Under the pieces are notes generated by a model. It did not search any database and was not told the origin of the DNA. It saw only the letters and a program-made list of their open reading frames with translations. Both the position numbers and the translations under genes were made by a program. Of a DNA stretch of 6,541 nucleotides, positions 5,783 to 6,541 are shown piece after piece. The stretch spans positions 1-6,541 of the forward strand of contig JANXYT010000264.1 of the NCBI GenBank assembly GCA_025355915.1, in the 5' to 3' direction. Position 1 is the first letter of the stretch; every line of letters begins with the position of its first letter. The DNA is from Holophagaceae bacterium. Its GTDB lineage: Bacteria > Acidobacteriota > Holophagae > Holophagales > Holophagaceae.

Positions 5783-6412
5783 ATGAACCCATTCCTCGAC
5801 ATCAGCGATCACCCTCCCACCCAGCGGGTGACGGGGCAACCGCCGCAGGCCCAGGGCAAACGGGTGGCCACCCGTTTGGGCGTCAGCCCGCGAGGAACCT
5901 GGCCGGGTTGGTTAGCGGGGGAGGGAGGCCCCGGGTGCTCAGGCGCAGAGCGGGCAGTCGCTATCCATTCAGCCCAATCCAGCCAGAAGCGTTCGACCGG
6001 AGGTCGCATCGTAATGTCCAGTCCCGACTCCCTGGATCCCTCTGCCCTGGCTCAATCCGTGGATATTCCTGAACACATCGTTGTGCTGCTGCTGGAGGGT
6101 GGGCAGCGGTTTCTGGTGTAGGCGGAAGAAGCCATCCGACGCCAGGACCCGATGATCAGGGATTACCACCTGAAGCGGGTCCTCGCCATCCTCCAGGAGC
6201 TCACCCGGCGCCTGAACCACGAACAGGGCGGCGAGCTGGTGGACCATCTCATCCGGGTCTACGACTGGTGGGGGCGCGAAGTCCTCGATGCGGGCAAGCA
6301 GGAGGACGTGGACCGCCTGAAGGTCATTGCCTCCCAGATGGGCGAAATCCGAAGGTCCTGGGAGCAGGTGCTCTTCCAGGGTGTGGGGATGTCCGAGAAT
6401 CTGGAGTTCTAG
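5783..6412 (+). pseudogene. fliS: Second fliS paralog, disrupted by an insertion and an in-frame amber stop
   Basis: The reading frame begins at the ATG at 5783 (GGAAGG at 5771-5776). Its first residues match FliS, with T-Q-R-V-T-G in place of T-Q-R-V-M-G, and the DNA around 5818-5835 is nearly identical to that of fliS. About 70 extra codons with no FliS similarity follow. FliS similarity resumes at P-E-H-I-V-V-L-L-L-E-G-G-Q-R-F-L (about 6068-6115) and is cut by TAG at 6119-6121, where fliS has a leucine codon. The same frame then continues to the true stop at 6410-6412, with L-T-R-R-L-N-H-E, R-V-Y-D-W-W-G-R-E and S-W-E-Q all conserved. Alternative starts are the ATG at 6014, with GGAGGT nine bases upstream, and the ATG at 6152 for the C-terminal 86 residues. 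None gives a complete FliS fold unless the stop is read through. Good conservation after the stop implies recent loss or a sequencing error. Confidence 0.8.
5857..5878. repeat. 22-bp perfect palindrome inside the fliS2 insertion
   Basis: Eleven bases, CAAACGGGTGG, are followed directly by their exact reverse complement with no spacer. It stands at the left end of the stretch that has no counterpart in the intact fliS. A T-run does not follow, so it is not a typical terminator. It could be a protein-binding site or the scar of an insertion. Confidence 0.7.
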
Positions 6413-6541
6413 GGTCTGTTTTCAAAGTGGATGCGAGCCGCGACGCTGCCCAGCCGCGCGCATGGCAAGGCGGAGGCCGAGGGGCGATGCGGGACATCGT
6501 TCGAGGCCGCCAACGTAGCCAGGGGTGCGGCTGGGCGGCGT
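6413..6541. repeat. Palindromic interspersed repeat or end of an insertion element (incomplete at window edge)
   Basis: The sequence after the fliS2 stop has no coding character. It begins GGTCTGTTTTCAAAG immediately after CTAG (6409-6412). It contains an inverted repeat of 17 bases with two mismatches: arms 6443-6459 (ACGCTGCCCAGCCGCGC) and 6525-6541 (GTGCGGCTGGGCGGCGT). Within it lie a smaller pair GGCGG (6469-6473) and CCGCC (6507-6511), and an inner hairpin CGATG/CATCG at about 6485-6499. The right arm ends on the last base of the window, so the palindrome probably extends further. The start resembles terminal repeats of IS5-type elements, but no transposase is visible; a MITE or REP-like unit is equally possible. 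Confidence 0.5.

Noticed and set aside
6119..6121. Pyrrolysine or other programmed recoding at TAG
   Set aside because: The matching position in the intact paralog is an ordinary leucine in a helix, with no nearby recoding structure evident and no functional reason for a special residue.
1..6541. CRISPR array, tRNA or rRNA genes
   Set aside because: No regularly spaced direct repeats, tRNA cloverleaf or rRNA-like segments were seen on either strand.

Overview
The window looks like the late-flagellar (filament) locus of a motile, diderm-type bacterium with fairly high G+C (about 60% by eye). The compact 255-residue flagellin, the order fliC-flaG-fliD-fliS and the general style of the proteins would suit an Acidobacteriota (Holophagae-like) or deltaproteobacterial-type genome. 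This placement is a low-confidence impression, since no taxonomic marker gene is present.

Layout. On the minus strand, positions 1-1523 hold two tandem paralogous family-2 glycosyltransferases. The complete upstream one (195-1523) carries a C-terminal TPR region. Its stop codon overlaps the ATG of a second copy (198 to beyond position 1), which is cut by the window edge. A divergent intergenic region (1524-1662) holds a sigma-28-like promoter and a structured flagellin leader with two perfect hairpins and CsrA-like ACGGA sites. On the plus strand follow flagellin fliC (1663-2430), a strong hairpin terminator/attenuator (2449-2485), flaG (2501-2899), filament cap fliD (2926-4866), chaperone fliS (4914-5342), and a small unrecognised gene in the position of fliT (5339-5638) whose start overlaps the fliS stop. 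Next comes a second, broken fliS paralog (5783-6412), with a G+C-rich insertion containing a 22-bp perfect palindrome and an in-frame amber stop. The window ends in a palindromic repeat (6413-6541) that abuts the broken gene and probably continues past the edge.

How it works together. FliC is the filament subunit, FliS its export chaperone, and FliD the cap under which FliC folds. FlaG is a small accessory protein often linked to filament length. The glycosyltransferases beside a flagellin with a Ser/Thr-rich central region suggest filament glycosylation (inference). A shared motif, AGG-N15-CCGAA, lies upstream of fliC, fliS and the broken fliS copy at identical spacing, and points to a common flagellar sigma-factor regulon. 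The hairpin after fliC would let flagellin be made in excess over the cap and accessory proteins.

No wholly new system is evident. The most interesting signals are the putative CsrA-controlled flagellin leader, the repeated promoter motif, the decaying fliS duplicate with its palindromic insertion, the duplicated domain in FliD, and the terminal mobile-type repeat.
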